Below are positions 1 through 9,026 of a stretch of 64,000 bases of DNA, one piece after another. The translations under genes and the position numbers were made by a program. The notes below the pieces were generated by a model. It did not search any database. It saw nothing but the letters and a program-made list of their open reading frames with translations, and was not told the origin of the DNA. Source of the stretch: Streptomyces odontomachi (GTDB lineage Bacteria; Actinomycetota; Actinomycetes; Streptomycetales; Streptomycetaceae); NCBI RefSeq assembly GCF_024435355.1, contig NZ_JAMJWG010000001.1:620001-684000 (forward strand), read 5' to 3'. Every line of letters begins with the position of its first letter. Within the stretch, counting starts at the first letter, position 1.

Positions 1-1181
1 GCCTGGACTTCGACGACACCCACCTGCCGTCCGTGCTGCACCCGTCGGCTTCCGTGCTGCCCGCGGCCCTCGCCACCGCGGAGGCGGTCGGCGCCACCGG
101 GGCGCGACTCCTCGATGCCGCCGCCGTCGGTATCGAGGTCACCTGCCGGCTCGGCATGGCCCAGTACGACGAGGAACTCGGCAACTCCGTCTTCTTCGAC
201 CGCGGTCTGCACGCCACCGCCATCTGCGGAGCGATCGGCGCCGCCGTGGCCGCCGCCATGCTGCGCGGCATCGACGCAGCGGGCATCTGCTCGGCGATGG
301 GCATCGCGGCGAGCATGGGCTCCGGCATCATCGAGGCCAACCGCACGGGCGGCACCGTCAAACGGGTGCACTGCGGCTGGGCCGCGCACGCCGGTGTGGT
401 CGCCGCCGACCTGGCACGGCTCGGCCTGACCGGGCCGCCCACCGTCTTCGAGGGCCGCTTCGGCTTCTTCCAGGCGTTCTGCGGGGCACATTTCGACGCG
501 GACGGCGTGGTGGCGGCCCTCACCGAGGGACTCGGCCGCCACTGGGAGCTCTCCCGGCTGTTCATCAAGCCGTACCCCTGCAACCACTTCACCCACGCCG
601 GGGTGGACGCCGCCATGCGGCTGCGCCGCCGCGGTGTCGACCCCGCGCGCATCAGCCGGCTGACGCTCGGCGTCCCCGCGCCCGTCCTGCGCACCATCGC
701 AGAACCCGCGGCCGAGAAGGCGCACCCGCGCTCCGGCTACCACGCGGCGTTCAGCGGCCCGTACACCGTGGCCGCCGGACTGCTCGCACGGCCCGGTGCA
801 CCGGGCCACGGACTCGGTGTGTTCCACGAGGACTTCACCGACGAGGCAGCGGCAGATCCCGCGCGTCTCGACCTCGCCGCACGCGTGACCTGCGTCGCGG
901 ACGAGGAATGCACCGCCGTCTTCCCACACCAGTTCCCGGCCGTCCTCACCGCGGAACTCGACGACGGATCCACCATGACCGAACGGGTCATGGTCAACAG
1001 GGGGAGCCCGCAAGACCCGCTCGACGCTGCCGAACTCACCGCGAAGTTCCTCGCCAACGCCCTCGGCGCGGGTGCCGAGCCCGCCGTGCGGGCGCTGGCC
1101 GACGAGGTGTGGAACATCGCCGGGGCCGCCGACACCGCCGCACTGACCCGCGCCCTGTCCGCGGTGGTGAGCAGCCCATGA
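1..1181 (+). CDS. MmgE/PrpD family protein (5' partial)
   Basis: The gene enters from outside the window; the frame is open from base 3, so the GTG at 33 is internal. The visible part (about 390 residues) begins with the family signature FDDTHLPSVLHPSASV and continues with the alpha-helical MmgE/PrpD fold, including KPYPCNHFTHAG and the later EKAHPRSGYHAAFSGPYTVA. The family includes 2-methylcitrate dehydratase, cis-aconitate decarboxylase and uncharacterised dehydratases or isomerases of carboxylic acids; substrate cannot be read from sequence. The next gene, an MFS permease, starts 40 bases downstream on the same strand, so the two may handle one organic acid. About 60-70 N-terminal residues are probably missing. 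The family call is firm, the reaction is open. Confidence 0.88.
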   Translation, partial: LDFDDTHLPSVLHPSASVLPAALATAEAVGATGARLLDAAAVGIEVTCRLGMAQYDEELGNSVFFDRGLHATAICGAIGAAVAAAMLRGIDAAGICSAMGIAASMGSGIIEANRTGGTVKRVHCGWAAHAGVVAADLARLGLTGPPTVFEGRFGFFQAFCGAHFDADGVVAALTEGLGRHWELSRLFIKPYPCNHFTHAGVDAAMRLRRRGVDPARISRLTLGVPAPVLRTIAEPAAEKAHPRSGYHAAFSGPYTVAAGLLARPGAPGHGLGVFHEDFTDEAAADPARLDLAARVTCVADEECTAVFPHQFPAVLTAELDDGSTMTERVMVNRGSPQDPLDAAELTAKFLANALGAGAEPAVRALADEVWNIAGAADTAALTRALSAVVSSP

Positions 1182-1220
1182 GGCAGCACAGATTCCTCCT
1201 CACACCATCGAGGTGATTCC

Positions 1221-2528
1221 ATGCATTCCTCGCGTTCCCACGTGCGGTGGCTGACGCTCGGACTGATCGTCGCCCTCATCGTGATCAACTACATCGACCG
1301 GAGCGCGATCGCCTACGCGGTCGACCCGCTCACGAAGGCCTTCGGCATCAGCACGTCCCAGTACGGGCTGATCAGCAGCGCCTTCTCCATCGGCTACATG
1401 GTCTTCGCCTTCCTGGCCGGCCCGCTCGTCGACCGCTACGGCGCACGGCGCATCCTGCTCGTGGGGGTGGCCCTCTGGTCGGTCGTCACCGCGGTGACCC
1501 CCGTGGCGGGCTCCTTCGTCGGCCTTTTCGCCACCCGGATCATCCTCGGTGCCGGGGAGGGCCCCGGGTTCCCCGCCGCGACCCGCACGGTCAGTCGCTG
1601 GATGCCGCTGAAGGAACGCGGGATCGCCCTCGCGATGGTCGGCGGCGTGGCCGTGGCCGGCTCGCTGCTGATCGGCGGTCCGCTGGTGACGCAGCTGATC
1701 GCGGCCCTGAGCTGGCGCGGCATGTTCTGGGCGCTCGCCGGGCTCGGCGTGCTGTGGTGCGTCGTCGCCGGCGCGCTGCTCAAGAACACCCCCGACGACC
1801 ACAAGCGGGTGTCGGCGGCGGAGCGCGCGCACATCGCCGCCGGACAGCGAGAGGAGGAACGTGCATCCACGGGGCGCGTCCAGTGGCGCCCGATCCTCAC
1901 CAACCGGAACCTGTGGATCATCGCGGTGGGGTACTTCGCATGGGGCTTCATGTTCTGGGGCTTCATGTACTGGCTGCCGGAGTACCTGTCGTCGGAGTAC
2001 GACCTCAGCATCACCGCCGTGGGCCTGTTCACCGTGGCCCCCTGGGCGGCCGGCATCGTGGGCGCCCTGATCGGCGGCGTGATCACCGACCGCGTCTTCA
2101 CCCGCACCGGCAGCGCGCGGAGCCGCCTCACCATCATGGGGACCGCGCTGCTGCTTTCCGGCGCCGCGCTGATCCCGATCTTCACCGCGCCGTCCCTGAC
2201 CGTCTCGGTGACCTTCATCTCGATCGGAGTCGGCTGCGGCTTCGTCACCGGTGGCATCTGGTGGGTCGCCGCGATCGACGCGGCGCCCTCGCAGCCCGGT
2301 GTCGCGGCCGGTTTCGCCGACGCGGCGTTCGCCCTGTCCGGCATCGTCGCGCCGTCCGTGATGGGCTTCATCGTCAGCGTGACCGGCAGCTTCTCCAGCG
2401 GTTTCGTGGTGATGACGGTACTGGCCCTGATCGGCGCCGGATCGATGCTGATCCTTCCGAAGCGGGCCGCCGGGCAGGTGCAGCAGCCCGCCGACACCCC
2501 GGCCGACCTGGCCACCCGGGCCCGGTGA
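1221..2528 (+). CDS. MFS transporter, anion:cation symporter-like
   Basis: This 435-residue protein has about 12 hydrophobic segments and a central cytoplasmic loop near residues 200-225 (KNTPDDHKRVSAAERAHIAAG). The NYIDRSAIAYAVDPL stretch in helix 1 and GPLVDRYGARRILL after helix 2 are typical of the ACS branch of the major facilitator superfamily, which takes up organic anions such as glucarate, tartrate, phthalate or hexuronates. The ATG at 1221 follows GAGGTGA at 1210-1216. It lies 40 bases after the MmgE/PrpD gene and is probably co-transcribed with it. A strong bidirectional hairpin follows the stop. The substrate is unknown and could be the carboxylic acid handled by the upstream enzyme. 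Confidence 0.88.
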   Translation: MHSSRSHVRWLTLGLIVALIVINYIDRSAIAYAVDPLTKAFGISTSQYGLISSAFSIGYMVFAFLAGPLVDRYGARRILLVGVALWSVVTAVTPVAGSFVGLFATRIILGAGEGPGFPAATRTVSRWMPLKERGIALAMVGGVAVAGSLLIGGPLVTQLIAALSWRGMFWALAGLGVLWCVVAGALLKNTPDDHKRVSAAERAHIAAGQREEERASTGRVQWRPILTNRNLWIIAVGYFAWGFMFWGFMYWLPEYLSSEYDLSITAVGLFTVAPWAAGIVGALIGGVITDRVFTRTGSARSRLTIMGTALLLSGAALIPIFTAPSLTVSVTFISIGVGCGFVTGGIWWVAAIDAAPSQPGVAAGFADAAFALSGIVAPSVMGFIVSVTGSFSSGFVVMTVLALIGAGSMLILPKRAAGQVQQPADTPADLATRAR

Positions 2529-2553
2529 GAACGCACCCGCGCAGCCGACCGAC

Positions 2554-2602
2554 CCGACCGCCGCCGCCCGCACCGGAACATGGTGCGGGCGGCGGCGGTC
2601 GG
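2554..2602. terminator. Bidirectional hairpin terminator
   Basis: A perfect 21-bp inverted repeat (2554-2574 against 2582-2602) with a 7-base loop lies between two convergent MFS genes. It is GC-only apart from two A:T pairs, with no U tract, as is usual for actinomycete terminators. Confidence 0.85.
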
Positions 2603-2614
2603 CCGTGCAGGGGG

Positions 2615-4027
2615 TCAGGGCCCGGTGACCGCCGGTTGCTCGGCCGGTTCGGTCGGCTCGGGCACCGGCCCTCGGTCGGAGCGGGTGCGGTCACGGGCGC
2701 CGAGGCGTAGCACGACGAGGCCCGCGAGGAGCATCGGCACCGACAGGGCGTAGAAGACCGCGGAGGCCGACCAACCGGCGCCGATGGCCGTGCCGACGGC
2801 GAGCGGGCCGAGGATCCCGCCGACCCGTCCGATGCCCAGCGCCCAGCCGACTCCCGTCGAGCGGATGGCGGCGGGATAGTAGACGGCGGCGAGTGCGATC
2901 AGGCTCTTCTGCCCGCCACTGACGCTGACCCCGGCGAGGAACGTCGCCGTCAGCAACAACCAGACGGGGGAGTGCAGGACGACGCCGGTGAGGGCGACGA
3001 AGACGAAGCCGACGCCGTACAGGACGGCGAGGGTGGCGAAGGCACCCAGCCGGTCCATGGCGGGTCCGGTGACGAACGCGGCGGCGATGCCCCCGACCGT
3101 GGTGAGCGTGGTGGCGGTGACGACGACGCTGTTGGAGTCGCCGAGATCGCTCAGCATGGTGGGCAGCCAGCTCTGCAGGGCGTAGAACTCACCGAGGTTG
3201 ATCATGAAGACCAGCCAGAGCAGTACGGTCCCCACGATCTGCTTGCGGGTCACCAGCGCCGACAGGGCCGCCCGGGTCGAGCCGCCGTCGGGCTCGTCCA
3301 GCACCACCACGGGTCCGTCGTGCTTCGCGGGGCGCTCGGGAAGCTCCCGCCCGATGCGCCGCAGCGTGCCGTAGGCGCGGTCGATGCCCGCGTCCGTCCC
3401 CTGCTTGACCAGCCACAGCGGCGACTCGGGCAGCCACTTCAACAGCACCGGCACCAGCAGGAACGGCGCCAGGGCCCCCACCCAGGGCATGATGCGCCAG
3501 CCGTGCGCGGGGATGAGCCAGCCCGAGACGGGCCCGGCGACCGCGAAGCCCACGGAGAAGCCGCAGTAGATGGCCAGGACGAAGCTGGCCCGAAGCCGCT
3601 TCGGGCTGAACTCCCCGGTGAGGGTGACCGCGGACGGTGCCGCGGCGCCCAGCCCGATGCCCGCGAGGAGACGCAGGACGAGCAGCTCGGTGACGTTCTC
3701 GGCGCCGGCCGTGCCCAGCGTGGTGACGCCGAAGATGACGGCGGCGCCGATGATGACACGGCGGTGCCCGAACCGTTCCGAGAGCGGGGACAGCACGAGG
3801 TAGCCGATCATCAGGCCGACCAGCGCGGCGGAGAACACGGGCCCGAGCGCCGCGGACTGGAGCCCCCAGTCCGCGGCGATGTGCGGGGCCATGAAACTGA
3901 TGGCCTGCGTGTCGAACCCGTCCAGGAACATGACGAGACCGCACAGGGTGACCACGGCGTACTGGTATCGGGTGACACGTCGTTCGTCGACGAAGTCGGG
4001 GAGACGCACAGGAAGGTGCCGGGACAT
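2615..4027 (-). CDS. MFS transporter, aromatic acid:H+ symporter family (terephthalate uptake candidate)
   Basis: This 470-residue membrane protein has 12 predicted helices. The first helix carries FLDGFDTQAISFMAPHIA, the D-G-F-D signature of the AAHS branch (PcaK, BenK, MhpT), followed by the LSERFGHRRVII loop motif. It is the last gene of the minus-strand dioxygenase operon, 66 bases after the reductase stop. In Rhodococcus terephthalate clusters the corresponding gene is tpaK, and I infer the same uptake role here; Comamonas instead uses a TphC binding protein. The roughly 25-residue tail (RTRSDRGPVPEPTEPAEQPA) is low complexity. The family is certain, the substrate is inferred from context. 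Confidence 0.88.
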   Translation of the reverse strand: MSRHLPVRLPDFVDERRVTRYQYAVVTLCGLVMFLDGFDTQAISFMAPHIAADWGLQSAALGPVFSAALVGLMIGYLVLSPLSERFGHRRVIIGAAVIFGVTTLGTAGAENVTELLVLRLLAGIGLGAAAPSAVTLTGEFSPKRLRASFVLAIYCGFSVGFAVAGPVSGWLIPAHGWRIMPWVGALAPFLLVPVLLKWLPESPLWLVKQGTDAGIDRAYGTLRRIGRELPERPAKHDGPVVVLDEPDGGSTRAALSALVTRKQIVGTVLLWLVFMINLGEFYALQSWLPTMLSDLGDSNSVVVTATTLTTVGGIAAAFVTGPAMDRLGAFATLAVLYGVGFVFVALTGVVLHSPVWLLLTATFLAGVSVSGGQKSLIALAAVYYPAAIRSTGVGWALGIGRVGGILGPLAVGTAIGAGWSASAVFYALSVPMLLAGLVVLRLGARDRTRSDRGPVPEPTEPAEQPAVTGP

Positions 4028-4093
4028 CGCTACCTCGATTCGCGGGGAGCCGGTCGGCGGGGCGGGGCGGGGCGGGGAGAGGCGGGGCGGCGG

Positions 4094-5131
4094 TCAGACG
4101 GCTGCTGCGGTAGCGGCGTCCTGGCGTTGCTCGCCGGAGGCCACGAACGCGTCGCAGAAGAAACGTGCGGGGTCCAGTGCCCCCTTGGTGGTGAGCGTGT
4201 CGAGGGCGGCGCGGGTCATGGTGTCGCTTCCGCAGGCGTAGACGTCGTGGCCGGACAGGTCCGGGTGGTCCGCCAGCGCCGCGTCCTGGACGTGGCCCAC
4301 GCGGCCCGGCCAGCCGGTTTCGGGTCGGGACAGCACGGGCGTGAAGGTGAGCCAGGGCAGCCGCGCGGCCCAGCCTTCGGCGGTGTGCCGCTCGTAGAGG
4401 TCCTGCTCCCGGCGCCCTCCCCAGTACAGGTGGAGGGGTCGTTCGTCGCCGCGTCTGACGCAGTCCTCGATGAGGGAACGCACCGGGGCGAACCCGGTGC
4501 CGGTGGCGAGCAGGACCGCGGGCCGGCCGGACCCGTCGGAGTCCGTGTCGAGCCCGAACTCGCCGTGCGGCAGTTCGACGGTGAGCTGGTCCCCCTTGCT
4601 GAGGCGGGGGGCGATCTGCGCGGAGAAGCGTCCGTGCGGAACCACGCGGACGTGCAGCAGGACGCTGTCGTTGCGGTGCGGGGGGTTGGCCAGGGAGTAG
4701 CTGCGCGTGTCGCCGTCGGGAAGAAGCACCTTGAGGTACTGACCTGCGGTGAACCTGACGCGCCGCCCCGCGGGAAGCCGGAGCTGGAGGGTGACGACAT
4801 CGTCGGCGGGCCACGTGACCCGGTGCACCCGCAGGGTGTGCACGGTCCGGGACACGGCGCCGCGCTCGGTGATACGGCGCGGGGCGACCACGAGGTCACC
4901 GCGCGGCCGGGTCTGGCAGAGCAGCACGTCGTCCGCAGGGCCCTCGACCGCCCCGTGCCCGCGCACCTCGGCCCGCCCCCCGGCGAGCCGGCCCGCGCAA
5001 CTGGAACAGACTCCCTTGCGGCACGAGTGGGGCAGGGCGTATCCGGCGCGTTCAGCGGCGTCGAGAACGCTTTCGTCGGGGGCGCAGGAGAAACGGATGC
5101 CGGTGTCGGCGACGGTGACCTGGTGGTTCAT
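4094..5131 (-). CDS. tphA1: Terephthalate dioxygenase reductase component (2Fe-2S ferredoxin-FAD/NAD)
   Basis: This 345-residue electron-transfer protein should move electrons from NAD(P)H through FAD and a plant-type [2Fe-2S] cluster to the Rieske dioxygenase. Residues 1-90 are the ferredoxin domain, with cluster ligands in SCRKGVCSSCAG and LLCQTR (C-x4-C-x2-C plus a distal C). Then come the FAD-binding barrel (RSYSLANPP, the flavin-binding R-x-Y-S) and the NAD domain (LLATGTGFAPVRSL; C-terminal ACGS). Ferredoxin-first order is that of TphA1, BenC and related class IB reductases. The ATG at 5131 overlaps the tphB stop (ATGA), so upstream in-frame codons are ruled out as the start. Assignment as TphA1 rests on the operon rather than on a unique motif. 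Confidence 0.87.
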   Translation of the reverse strand: MNHQVTVADTGIRFSCAPDESVLDAAERAGYALPHSCRKGVCSSCAGRLAGGRAEVRGHGAVEGPADDVLLCQTRPRGDLVVAPRRITERGAVSRTVHTLRVHRVTWPADDVVTLQLRLPAGRRVRFTAGQYLKVLLPDGDTRSYSLANPPHRNDSVLLHVRVVPHGRFSAQIAPRLSKGDQLTVELPHGEFGLDTDSDGSGRPAVLLATGTGFAPVRSLIEDCVRRGDERPLHLYWGGRREQDLYERHTAEGWAARLPWLTFTPVLSRPETGWPGRVGHVQDAALADHPDLSGHDVYACGSDTMTRAALDTLTTKGALDPARFFCDAFVASGEQRQDAATAAAV

Positions 5132-6204
5132 GGACGGGTCTCCCCAGAGTGGGCGGGGTCGGCGGGCGGGGCGCTCGGGGCGGTGCCCGCGGTGAGCCGG
5201 AGCGCGGTGAGGACGGCCGAGGGGTCGGCGACGCCGCGGCCCGCGATGTCGAAGGCGGTGCCGTGGCCGACGCTGGCGAAGACGAGGGCCGCACCGACGG
5301 CGAGTGCGGCGGCACCCCGTCCGGCCAGCAGTTTGACGGGGATGTGGCCCTGGTCGTGGTACATGGCGACGTAGGCGTCGAAGCGCCGCTCTCCCGTGCG
5401 GTCGCCGAGCACCATGTCGGCGCCGAACGGGCCGTGCACGTCGATCCCTTCGGCGCGCAGCATGCGCACCGCGGGTTCCGTGACGCGTTGGTCGTCGTCC
5501 CCGAAGAGGCCGCCCTCGCCGGCGTGCGGGTTGATCCCGAAGACCGCGATGCGCGGTGCGGCGATTCCGGTCCCGGTGAGGTAGGCGTGCGCGGCACGCG
5601 CGGCGTGGCCGACCCGCTGCGGGGTGAGCTCGCCGGTTGCGTCGGCCAACCGCTGGTGGAGCGAGGCGTGCACGATGCGCAGCCCACCCCCGACCAGCAG
5701 CAGGCAGACCCGCTCCTGCGCCACGCCCACCAGCCGGGCGAGCAGCGACGGGTAGCCGGAGAAGCGGATGCCGGCCGCGTTCACGGCCTCCTCGGAGTGC
5801 GGGCATCCGACGACGGCACGGGCGCGCCCCGCCTGGACGGCAGCGACCGCCGTGCGCAGCGCAGCGATGGTCGCGGCGCCGGCCTCGGCACGTATCTCAC
5901 CCGGCCGGAAGGCCGCGGGGGGCAGCGCTTCGGGGACCGGCAGCAGGTCGAGGACGTCCGCCTCGGCCACGGCCGTGCCGTCACCCTCGCGCACCCGCAG
6001 CCCGGACCGGGCCGCGTAGTGCCCGACGACGTGCCGGTCGCCGACCACGACCGGGGCCCCGGTGCCGAGTTCCCGTACCGCCCGTACGGCGAGTTCGGGT
6101 CCGACACCGTTGGGGTCACCGGTGGTGAGCAGGGTCCGGAGCGCCGGCCGGACGGGCACCCGGACGGCCGCCTCCGGGGCGGCGGGGTGGCCGGGCGCGG
6201 TCAC
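5128..6204 (-). CDS. tphB: PdxA-family dihydrodiol dehydrogenase (TphB-like)
   Basis: This 358-residue protein belongs to the PdxA family (4-hydroxythreonine-4-phosphate dehydrogenase fold): TTGDPNGVGPEL at the start, metal-ligand regions near HASLHQRL and MYHDQGHIPVKL, then GTAFDIAGRGVADPSA. Inside a Rieske dioxygenase operon this family supplies TphB, which oxidatively decarboxylates the cis-diol made from terephthalate to protocatechuate. That role fits better here than vitamin B6 synthesis. The GTG start at 6204 overlaps the upstream stop (GTGA), and its own stop overlaps tphA1. The protein is somewhat longer than typical because of an alanine/proline-rich N-terminus. The alternative, true PdxA, is unlikely from context but not excluded. 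Confidence 0.85.
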   Translation of the reverse strand: MTAPGHPAAPEAAVRVPVRPALRTLLTTGDPNGVGPELAVRAVRELGTGAPVVVGDRHVVGHYAARSGLRVREGDGTAVAEADVLDLLPVPEALPPAAFRPGEIRAEAGAATIAALRTAVAAVQAGRARAVVGCPHSEEAVNAAGIRFSGYPSLLARLVGVAQERVCLLLVGGGLRIVHASLHQRLADATGELTPQRVGHAARAAHAYLTGTGIAAPRIAVFGINPHAGEGGLFGDDDQRVTEPAVRMLRAEGIDVHGPFGADMVLGDRTGERRFDAYVAMYHDQGHIPVKLLAGRGAAALAVGAALVFASVGHGTAFDIAGRGVADPSAVLTALRLTAGTAPSAPPADPAHSGETRP

Positions 6205-6698
6205 AGCGGGATCGCCAGCAGCGTGTCGACGGCCGGGCTGTCGAGGACGACGGTGCGCTCGGCGAGCAGCAGGCGGGTGTCGTCGTACACGTAGCGGTCC
6301 ACGTAGCGGCCGGTCGCGAAGACGCTGGTGGCTCCGTCCCGCATGATGCGGGCGACCAGGAACCCGGTCTCGCTGCGCACGCCGTCCGTCGACTCCTCGA
6401 GGATCGCGGGCATGCCGAGGATGTGACGGTAGGCGTGCTGCTCGTAGATGTTCGCCTCGCGCAGGGCCGAGATCCGGTCGGCGAGCATGTCCCGGTTGTC
6501 TGCCCAGACCAGGCCGGCGGGCAGGCCCTCCCGGTGGTTGGCCGCTGTGGTGATCCGGTAGTGGGCGTCGGCGGTGAAGAACGACGGCCACTCCTCGAGA
6601 CGGTCGCCGTCGATGCAGCGCGCGTAGGCGGCCTGTGCCTGGGCGACGTCCCGGAAGGCGTCGGCTTCCCGGGCCGGCCGTGCGGGGGCGGTGGTCAC
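6201..6698 (-). CDS. tphA3: Terephthalate 1,2-dioxygenase small (beta) subunit
   Basis: This 165-residue protein matches the ring-hydroxylating dioxygenase beta subunit (SnoaL-like cone fold). It has an N-terminal acidic helix ([21 protein letters not shown]), then [26 protein letters not shown] and a C-terminal strand ending [19 protein letters not shown]. It has no cofactor and contributes to the alpha3beta3 assembly. The GTG start at 6698 overlaps the large-subunit stop and the gene's stop overlaps tphB, so the four enzyme genes form an unbroken translationally coupled chain. Confidence 0.88.
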   Translation of the reverse strand: MTTAPARPAREADAFRDVAQAQAAYARCIDGDRLEEWPSFFTADAHYRITTAANHREGLPAGLVWADNRDMLADRISALREANIYEQHAYRHILGMPAILEESTDGVRSETGFLVARIMRDGATSVFATGRYVDRYVYDDTRLLLAERTVVLDSPAVDTLLAIPL

Positions 6699-8041
6699 TG
6701 GGCGGCCTCCTTCTGCTGGGCGGCTGCGGTGCCGGGGAGCGGGCGGGCGGCGACGGGCTGCGGGGCGGTTGCGGGGGTGGGGGCGGTGCCAAGGTCCATG
6801 CCGCTGCGGTACTCCTTCCAGAAGCCGCGTACCGACGCCTCGGTCACCCGGCTTCCGCTGGAGGCGGCGTCGGCGCCCCCCATCTCCAGGACCGCCTGCT
6901 GGGTGGCCGCCCCGGCGATGCCGCGCTGGACGAACCCGCCCACGCAGCCGTCCTCCATGGAGACGAATCCGGCCGGCCCGACCAGGTTGGACTGCTTGAG
7001 TCGGACCTGCGTCTGCTCCGGGGTGTCGTCGGCGAAGCCGAGGTACGTCCAGTTCAGCCGGGTGGACGCGACCCCGCGGGGCAGGATCTGGCGCACCGCC
7101 ACCGCGTTCTGGATCTGCTGGAGCACGAAGCCGGGGAACACCGACAGGATCTGGAGGGTGATGTCGTCGCCGACCTCGCTGAAGCCTTCCAGCAGGGACG
7201 GGTCCTTCAGCGTGTACGCGCTGTCGGACCGCAGGTTCTGGCGGCTGTAGCCGCCGTCCTTCTCCGCGCCGTCGATCGCCGAGTACGACACGTGGTGGGC
7301 ACCGGACTCGCTGACGATGATGCCGCCGCGCTGGCTGAGCCGGTTGATGCCGAACGTGGTGAAGAAGAGGTGGAGGATGCTGGCGTGGTAGGAGTCCTTG
7401 ACGTTCTCCACGTAGAGCTTCCAGTTGTTCGGCAGCACCTGGGTGAAGCGGCCCAGCACGACCGGTGTACGGCCGCCGAGGACGCGCTCTATCCGACCGC
7501 GGACCTCGTCTCCGAGATAGTCCTCGATGTCGTCGACGTCGTCGTCGAAACTGCCGAAGACCAGGCCGTGCAGGGAGGCGATGCGCAGCTTGCGCGGCCC
7601 GTGGTCCGCCAGGCAGAAGTGCCGGGGCATGCCGCCCTGGCCCTTGATGCCGTCCTGGAAGGCGACACCGGTCAGGTCCCCCTGGAGGCTGTAGCTCCAG
7701 GCGTGGTAGACGCAGGTGAAGTCCTTGGCCCCGTGGCCGCCGTCGTCGAAGGCGAGGAGGGCTCCGCGGTGGGCGCAGCGGTTCTCGAAGCCGTAGAGCT
7801 CACCGTCCTCGTCGCGTACGACGATGACCGGGGTGTCGCCGACGAAAGTGGTCCGGTAGTCGCCGGCCTGGGGTACCTCGGCCTCCAGGCAGAGATAGCT
7901 CCAGTAGGGGCCGCGGAACAGCTTCTCCTGCTCGGCCCGGAAGACGTCCTGGCGCTGGAAGACCCAGTAGGGGACGCGGGTCAGCTCGGCGGGCCAGGCG
8001 AGGCTTTCAGCCTCACTGCCCGGGGAGACCGTGCTGGTCAC
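6695..8041 (-). CDS. tphA2: Terephthalate 1,2-dioxygenase large (alpha) subunit, Rieske type
   Basis: This 448-residue subunit has a Rieske domain with ligands CAHRG and CVYHAW (residues about 85-115), then the catalytic domain with the mononuclear-iron motif [12 protein letters not shown]. From memory, long stretches follow Comamonas TphA2 closely: [60 protein letters not shown] and [11 protein letters not shown]. That makes a terephthalate enzyme more likely than anthranilate or salicylate relatives. The GTG at 8041 follows AAGGAAG; an upstream in-frame codon at 8116 lacks a ribosome site and crosses the promoter region. A proline/alanine tail of about 35 residues is added at the C-terminus. 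It is the first gene of the minus-strand operon. Confidence 0.92.
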   Translation of the reverse strand: MTSTVSPGSEAESLAWPAELTRVPYWVFQRQDVFRAEQEKLFRGPYWSYLCLEAEVPQAGDYRTTFVGDTPVIVVRDEDGELYGFENRCAHRGALLAFDDGGHGAKDFTCVYHAWSYSLQGDLTGVAFQDGIKGQGGMPRHFCLADHGPRKLRIASLHGLVFGSFDDDVDDIEDYLGDEVRGRIERVLGGRTPVVLGRFTQVLPNNWKLYVENVKDSYHASILHLFFTTFGINRLSQRGGIIVSESGAHHVSYSAIDGAEKDGGYSRQNLRSDSAYTLKDPSLLEGFSEVGDDITLQILSVFPGFVLQQIQNAVAVRQILPRGVASTRLNWTYLGFADDTPEQTQVRLKQSNLVGPAGFVSMEDGCVGGFVQRGIAGAATQQAVLEMGGADAASSGSRVTEASVRGFWKEYRSGMDLGTAPTPATAPQPVAARPLPGTAAAQQKEAAQ

Positions 8042-8097
8042 GGGTGACTTCCTTTCCCGGGCGCTGGGGGAGCCCGGATGCCGCATGGGTAGATCGT

Positions 8098-8131
8098 GTT
8101 CGCAAAACGAACGCAACTACGATTTCGCGAA
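8098..8131. promoter_or_regulatory. Candidate IclR operators in the tph intergenic region
   Basis: Two palindromes sit in the 149-base divergent region. GTTCG-N5-CGAAC is at 8098-8112 and TTCGCGAA at 8124-8131, so the TTCG half-site recurs four times. The placement between tphA2 and the divergent IclR gene fits autoregulation plus effector-dependent activation, as for TphR and PcaR types. This is inferred from symmetry only. Confidence 0.5.
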
Positions 8132-8190
8132 CATGTAAGCTACGCGGCGAATCCACTGTCAAGGGGTCTGCGCACACAACGGGGAGTTCG

Positions 8191-8961
8191 ATGCCGGAGG
8201 AACCGCGTCCGCGTGCACCCGAGGGAATGGCCGGTCTCGCCAAGGGACTCGCGGTCCTGGAAGCCTTCGACGCCCGGCACACCAGCCTCACCATCACCGA
8301 GGCGGCCCGCCTCACCGGGTTGGCCAGGGCCACCGCACGCCGGTGCCTGCTCACCCTCGTCGACCTCGGGTACGTGACCCAGGACGGGAACGACTTCCGG
8401 CCCACCCCCCGGCTCATCCGGCTCGCCGAGGCCTACAGCGCCACCGATCCGCTGCCCCGGCTGGCCCGGCCGCAGCTGGCCGCGGCCCGTGGGATCCTCA
8501 CGGAATCGGTGTCGTTGGCGGTCCTGGAGGACGGCCTGTCGGTGTTCGTCGCGCGCGCCGAGGCGGAACGCATCGTCGCCGCGGGCGTCCGGATCGGGGC
8601 CCGGCTGCCCGCCGGCTCCACCGCCACCGGCCGGATCCTCCTCGCCGCCCTCGACGACGCCGAGATCGACGCCTACCTCACGTCGTTCGAACCCGTCGCG
8701 CGCACCCCGAAGACGCTCGTGGACAGGGCGGAGATCCGGGCGGCCATCGCCGCGGCGCGCACCGACGACGTGAGCTTCACCGACGAGGAGTTGGAGCTCG
8801 GCATGCGCTCCATGGCCGTCCCCGTCAGGGACTCCCGGGGCGCGGTCCGTGCCGCGCTGAGCGTGAGCGTCTTCACCGCGCGTATCTCCCTGGCGGGCAT
8901 GCGTCGGGAGTTCCTCCCGGTGCTGCGGGAGCACGCCGACGCGATCGGCAAGATGCTCTGA
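8191..8961 (+). CDS. tphR: IclR-family regulator of the terephthalate operon
   Basis: This 256-residue protein has an N-terminal winged helix-turn-helix (about residues 10-75: AKGLAVLEAF ... LTITEAARLTGLARATARRCLLTLVDLGYV) and a C-terminal IclR effector domain (VRIGARLPAGSTATGRILLAAL, then DEELELGMRSMAVPVRDSRGAVRAALSVSV). The ATG at 8191 follows GGGGAG; longer in-frame starts would run through the operator palindromes. IclR proteins control aromatic catabolism (PcaR, PobR, CatR, TphR). Divergent orientation to tphA2 supports pathway-specific control with terephthalate or protocatechuate as likely effector. The symbol is by analogy. Confidence 0.88.
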   Translation: MPEEPRPRAPEGMAGLAKGLAVLEAFDARHTSLTITEAARLTGLARATARRCLLTLVDLGYVTQDGNDFRPTPRLIRLAEAYSATDPLPRLARPQLAAARGILTESVSLAVLEDGLSVFVARAEAERIVAAGVRIGARLPAGSTATGRILLAALDDAEIDAYLTSFEPVARTPKTLVDRAEIRAAIAAARTDDVSFTDEELELGMRSMAVPVRDSRGAVRAALSVSVFTARISLAGMRREFLPVLREHADAIGKML

Positions 8962-8989
8962 ACCACCGCGAGGTTCGACGTGTCCGGAG

Positions 8990-9022
8990 GGCCGAAGGGC
9001 GGCGGCGCCGCCCCCTTCGGCC
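8990..9022. terminator. Hairpin terminator between convergent genes
   Basis: GGCCGAAGGG at 8990-8999 pairs with 9013-9022. The interior GGCGGCGCCGCC is itself self-complementary, so a long GC stem can form. It lies between the IclR stop and the convergent baeRF gene stop and probably serves both. Confidence 0.8.
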
Positions 9023-9026
9023 GTGC

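Noticed and set aside
2972..5374. Long plus-strand frame over the MFS and reductase genes
   Set aside because: It lies opposite proteins with intact catalytic motifs and is low complexity.
5128..6204. True vitamin B6 biosynthesis enzyme (PdxA)
   Set aside because: The gene is embedded in and coupled to a dioxygenase operon, a context known for TphB; pure PdxA function is less likely, though not excluded.
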